Source of the DNA: Streptomyces sp. S.PB5
GTDB taxonomy: Bacteria; Actinomycetota; Actinomycetes; Streptomycetales; Streptomycetaceae
NCBI RefSeq assembly: GCF_030403745.1
Contig: NZ_JAQMWP010000001.1
Span: 744,001-808,000 of the forward strand
Reading direction: 5' to 3'
Length of the DNA stretch: 64,000 nucleotides
Under the pieces are notes generated by a model, which worked only from the letters and a program-made list of their open reading frames with translations, was not told the origin of the DNA and ran no database searches. Below, one piece after another: positions 62,031-64,000 of the stretch. Both the position numbers and the translations under genes were made by a program. Numbering within the stretch: position 1 is the first letter of the stretch; every line of letters starts with the position of its first letter.

Positions 62031-63410
62031 ATGACCGACTCTCCCGCCGACCTCGTCATCACCGGATGCACCGCCCTCGTCCACGACGACCAGGAGCGCA
62101 TCGGGTTCGAGGAGAACGCCACGATCGTCGTACGAGACGGAGTCATCGAGTCCGTCACCACACCCACCGACCGGACACCCGCAGACGGGACACCCGCCGA
62201 AGTCCCGTCCGCCGCCCGGCACATCGACGCCCGCGGGCAGGTCGCCCTCCCCGGGCTCGTCAACTGCCACACCCACGCCCCGATGGTCACCCTCCGCGGC
62301 GTCGCCGAGGACCTGCCCACCGAGGAGTGGTTCAACGACGTCGTGTGGCCCGTCGAGTCCAACCTCACCGCGAAGGACGTGGAGTTGGGGGCCCGGCTCG
62401 CCTGCGCCGAGATGATCCGCGGCGGTGTCACCTGCTTCGCCGACCACTACTTCTCGATGGACGCCGTCGCCTCCGTCGTCGAGGAGTGCGGGATGCGCGC
62501 TCTGCTGGGCGAGGCGTACTTCTCCTCCCAGGGCCCCCAAGGGCGGGAGAAATCACTGGAGTTCGCGCTGCGGCACCGAGGTGCGGCGGACGGTCGTATC
62601 ACCACCGCCCTGGCCCCGCACGCGCCCTACACCGTCGACGACACCGACCTCGCCGCCACCGCCGAACTCGCCGGCGCACACGGCCTGCCCGTCCACATCC
62701 ACGCCGCCGAGAACCGCGACCAGACGGACGTCAGTCTCGACCGCCACGGCGTCACCCCCATCGAGATCCTGGAACGCACCGGCATCCTCGGCGGCACCGA
62801 CGTCCTCATCGCGCACGGCACCGGGATCGTCGAGAGTGATCTGCCCGCCCTGGAGCGCGCGCGTGGGCGTACCGCCGTCGCCTCCGCGCCCCGCGGCTAC
62901 CTGAAGTTCGCCTGGCCCACCACCACACCCCTGCGCGCCCTGCACGACATCGGCATCCCGGTCGGCCTCGCCACGGACGGCGCCGCCTCCAACAACTCCC
63001 TCGACGTATGGGAGTCGATGGCGCTCACCGCCCTCATCCAGAAGTCCACGACCGGCGACCCCCGCTGGCTGACGGCCCGTCAAGCACTGCACCACGCAAC
63101 GCTCCAGAGCGCCCGCGCGGTCGGCCTCGGCGACCGGATCGGCAGCCTCGCCCCGGGCCACCGCGCCGACATCGTCCTCGTCGACCTCACCGGCCCGCAC
63201 ACCCAGCCGGTCCACGATCTCGCCGCCACCCTCGTGCACAGCGCGCGCTCCTCCGACGTACGCACCACGATCGTCGACGGCCGGGTGCTGATGCACGACC
63301 GCGAGCTGCTGACGATCGACGTGCCGGAAGTCGTACGGGAGTTGGGGGAGCGCATGCCCGCCCTCCTCGACCGCAGCCACGGCAGACGCATCCAGGACTA
63401 CGACACCTGA
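62031..63410 (+). CDS. amidohydrolase of the chlorohydrolase/aminohydrolase (MtaD/SsnA) group
   Basis: A 459-residue metal-dependent deaminase-type enzyme. The metal-binding HxH is NCHTHAPMVTLRG, with later ligands HIHAAE, IAHGTG and TDGAASNNSLDVWE. The order and text match the TRZ/ATZ group that includes 5-methylthioadenosine/S-adenosylhomocysteine deaminase, 8-oxoguanine deaminase and guanine deaminase-like enzymes. The likely role is hydrolytic deamination of a purine-type compound. The beta-strand HIDARGQVALPGLVN and the C-terminal GSLAPGHRADIVLVDL form the composite sandwich domain. ATG 62031 is used because of the leaderless promoter. Confidence 0.88.
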   Translation: MTDSPADLVITGCTALVHDDQERIGFEENATIVVRDGVIESVTTPTDRTPADGTPAEVPSAARHIDARGQVALPGLVNCHTHAPMVTLRGVAEDLPTEEWFNDVVWPVESNLTAKDVELGARLACAEMIRGGVTCFADHYFSMDAVASVVEECGMRALLGEAYFSSQGPQGREKSLEFALRHRGAADGRITTALAPHAPYTVDDTDLAATAELAGAHGLPVHIHAAENRDQTDVSLDRHGVTPIEILERTGILGGTDVLIAHGTGIVESDLPALERARGRTAVASAPRGYLKFAWPTTTPLRALHDIGIPVGLATDGAASNNSLDVWESMALTALIQKSTTGDPRWLTARQALHHATLQSARAVGLGDRIGSLAPGHRADIVLVDLTGPHTQPVHDLAATLVHSARSSDVRTTIVDGRVLMHDRELLTIDVPEVVRELGERMPALLDRSHGRRIQDYDT

Positions 63411-63502
63411 GCCCTGGATCCGGAAAAACTTCCCGTACGGCGATGAGTTCCGCCCCGCGCGCCGGTCACCACCCCGAACGGACCGTCGCACCAGGAGGAG
63501 CC

Positions 63503-64000
63503 ATGTCGCTTCCGGAGGTCGTCTCGCGCGAGCAGTGGCGCGCGGCGCGCGGGGAATTGCTGGTCAAGGAGAAGGCGGCCACGCGCGCGCGTGACGCGCT
63601 CAACGCCGAGCGGCGCGGGCTGCCCATGGTGGAGATCGAGGAGGAGTACGTCTTCGAGGGCGGCGACGGAAAGGCCACGCTGCTCGACCTGTTCGAGGGG
63701 CGCGCCCAACTGATCGTCTACCACTTCATGTTCGCGCCGGAGTGGGACGCGGGCTGCCGCAGCTGCTCCGGATTCCTGGACCAGATCGGGCACCTGGCGC
63801 ATCTGAAGGCACGCAGGACGACGTTCGCGGCGGTGTCCAGGGCGCCGTACACGAGGATCCTGCCGTTCAAGGCGCGGATGGGATGGACGGTTCCCTGGTA
63901 CTCGTCGTACGGCAGCGCCTTCAACCACGACTTCGAGGTGACCCTGGACCACGAGGGGGAGTCCTTCGAGCGGCCGGGGATCAGCTGCTTCCTGCGGGAC
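63503..64000 (+). CDS. DUF899 thioredoxin-like family protein (partial, runs off window)
   Basis: The first 166 residues of a DUF899 protein, cut by the window end. It begins SLPEVVSREQWRAARGELLVKEKAATRARDALNAERRGLPMVEI and has LFEGRAQLIVYHFMFAPEWDAGCRSCSGFLDQ, the CxxC of the predicted thioredoxin-like fold, and PWYSSYGSAFNHDF. Family members are labelled thioredoxin family or dithiol-disulfide isomerase; activity is not proven. ATG 63503 has an ideal AGGAGGAG 3-10 nt upstream. Confidence 0.85.
   Translation, partial: MSLPEVVSREQWRAARGELLVKEKAATRARDALNAERRGLPMVEIEEEYVFEGGDGKATLLDLFEGRAQLIVYHFMFAPEWDAGCRSCSGFLDQIGHLAHLKARRTTFAAVSRAPYTRILPFKARMGWTVPWYSSYGSAFNHDFEVTLDHEGESFERPGISCFLRD

Noticed and set aside
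61952..63491. Frames opposite and beside the amidohydrolase gene
   Set aside because: They lack domains and mirror codon bias of the amidohydrolase.

Overview
The window is a high-GC actinomycete chromosome segment, almost certainly Streptomyces. The base composition is strongly GC, third codon positions are nearly always G or C, and TTA codons are essentially absent except in one regulator. The gene set is also typical: an ANTAR regulator beside a leucine-type ABC transporter, polA, rpsA and coaE, several proteins I know only from Streptomyces, and dispersed Streptomyces-type intergenic repeats. I see no phage, insertion sequence, CRISPR array or rRNA. There is one tRNA gene. The right end cuts through a DUF899 gene.

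Layout. 1-9.6 kb: chorismate mutase, a stand-alone receiver protein, aminopeptidase N, a PLP decarboxylase and amine N-hydroxylase pair, a Tat-exported 5'-nucleotidase and a SIMPL protein. 9.7-13 kb: pyruvate kinase, a frameshifted HTH-LAGLIDADG gene next to an unusual tRNA(CAA), and the ANTAR regulator pdtaR. 13-18.8 kb: livFGMHK branched-chain amino acid transporter on the minus strand. 19-26 kb: a membrane-anchored repeat protein, a PaaI thioesterase, an FdhF/YdeP molybdopterin oxidoreductase and polA. 26-33.3 kb: intergenic repeats, a DUF4184 membrane protein, a secreted transglycosylase, a DUF3068 protein and HrpB. 33.3-43 kb: a methyltransferase that seems to lack a normal start codon, rpsA, an amine-oxidase remnant, a PAC2 protein, coaE, a TPR protein, an acyltransferase-domain protein, a second methyltransferase, a DoxX protein, an S4 protein and a family 5 uracil-DNA glycosylase.

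43-53 kb is more accessory: prolyl aminopeptidase, a divergent GntR regulator with an NCS1 permease and a hydantoin/Asp-Glu racemase around a perfect TTTGGTATACCAAA operator, a GNAT acetyltransferase, a terpene synthase, a RidA-like protein, several lineage-specific proteins and a nucleotidyltransferase. 53.1-58.4 kb is the most interesting part: a KAS III fused in frame to an acyl carrier protein, a KAS II whose start overlaps the KAS III-ACP stop, a thioester-reductase-type SDR, a terminator, and then a HTH/TPR regulator with two TTA codons. Together they look like a compact, bldA-gated acyl-chain pathway that would draw on primary fatty-acid synthesis for its reductive steps and release its product by reduction. 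58.4-64 kb returns to ordinary genes: a small protein, a FUSC membrane protein, an EEP nuclease/phosphatase, an amidohydrolase and the partial DUF899 gene.

Many genes here have a TAnnnT-like -10 element ending 6-7 nt before the start codon and no Shine-Dalgarno sequence, so leaderless transcription is a repeated feature and helped to choose several starts.
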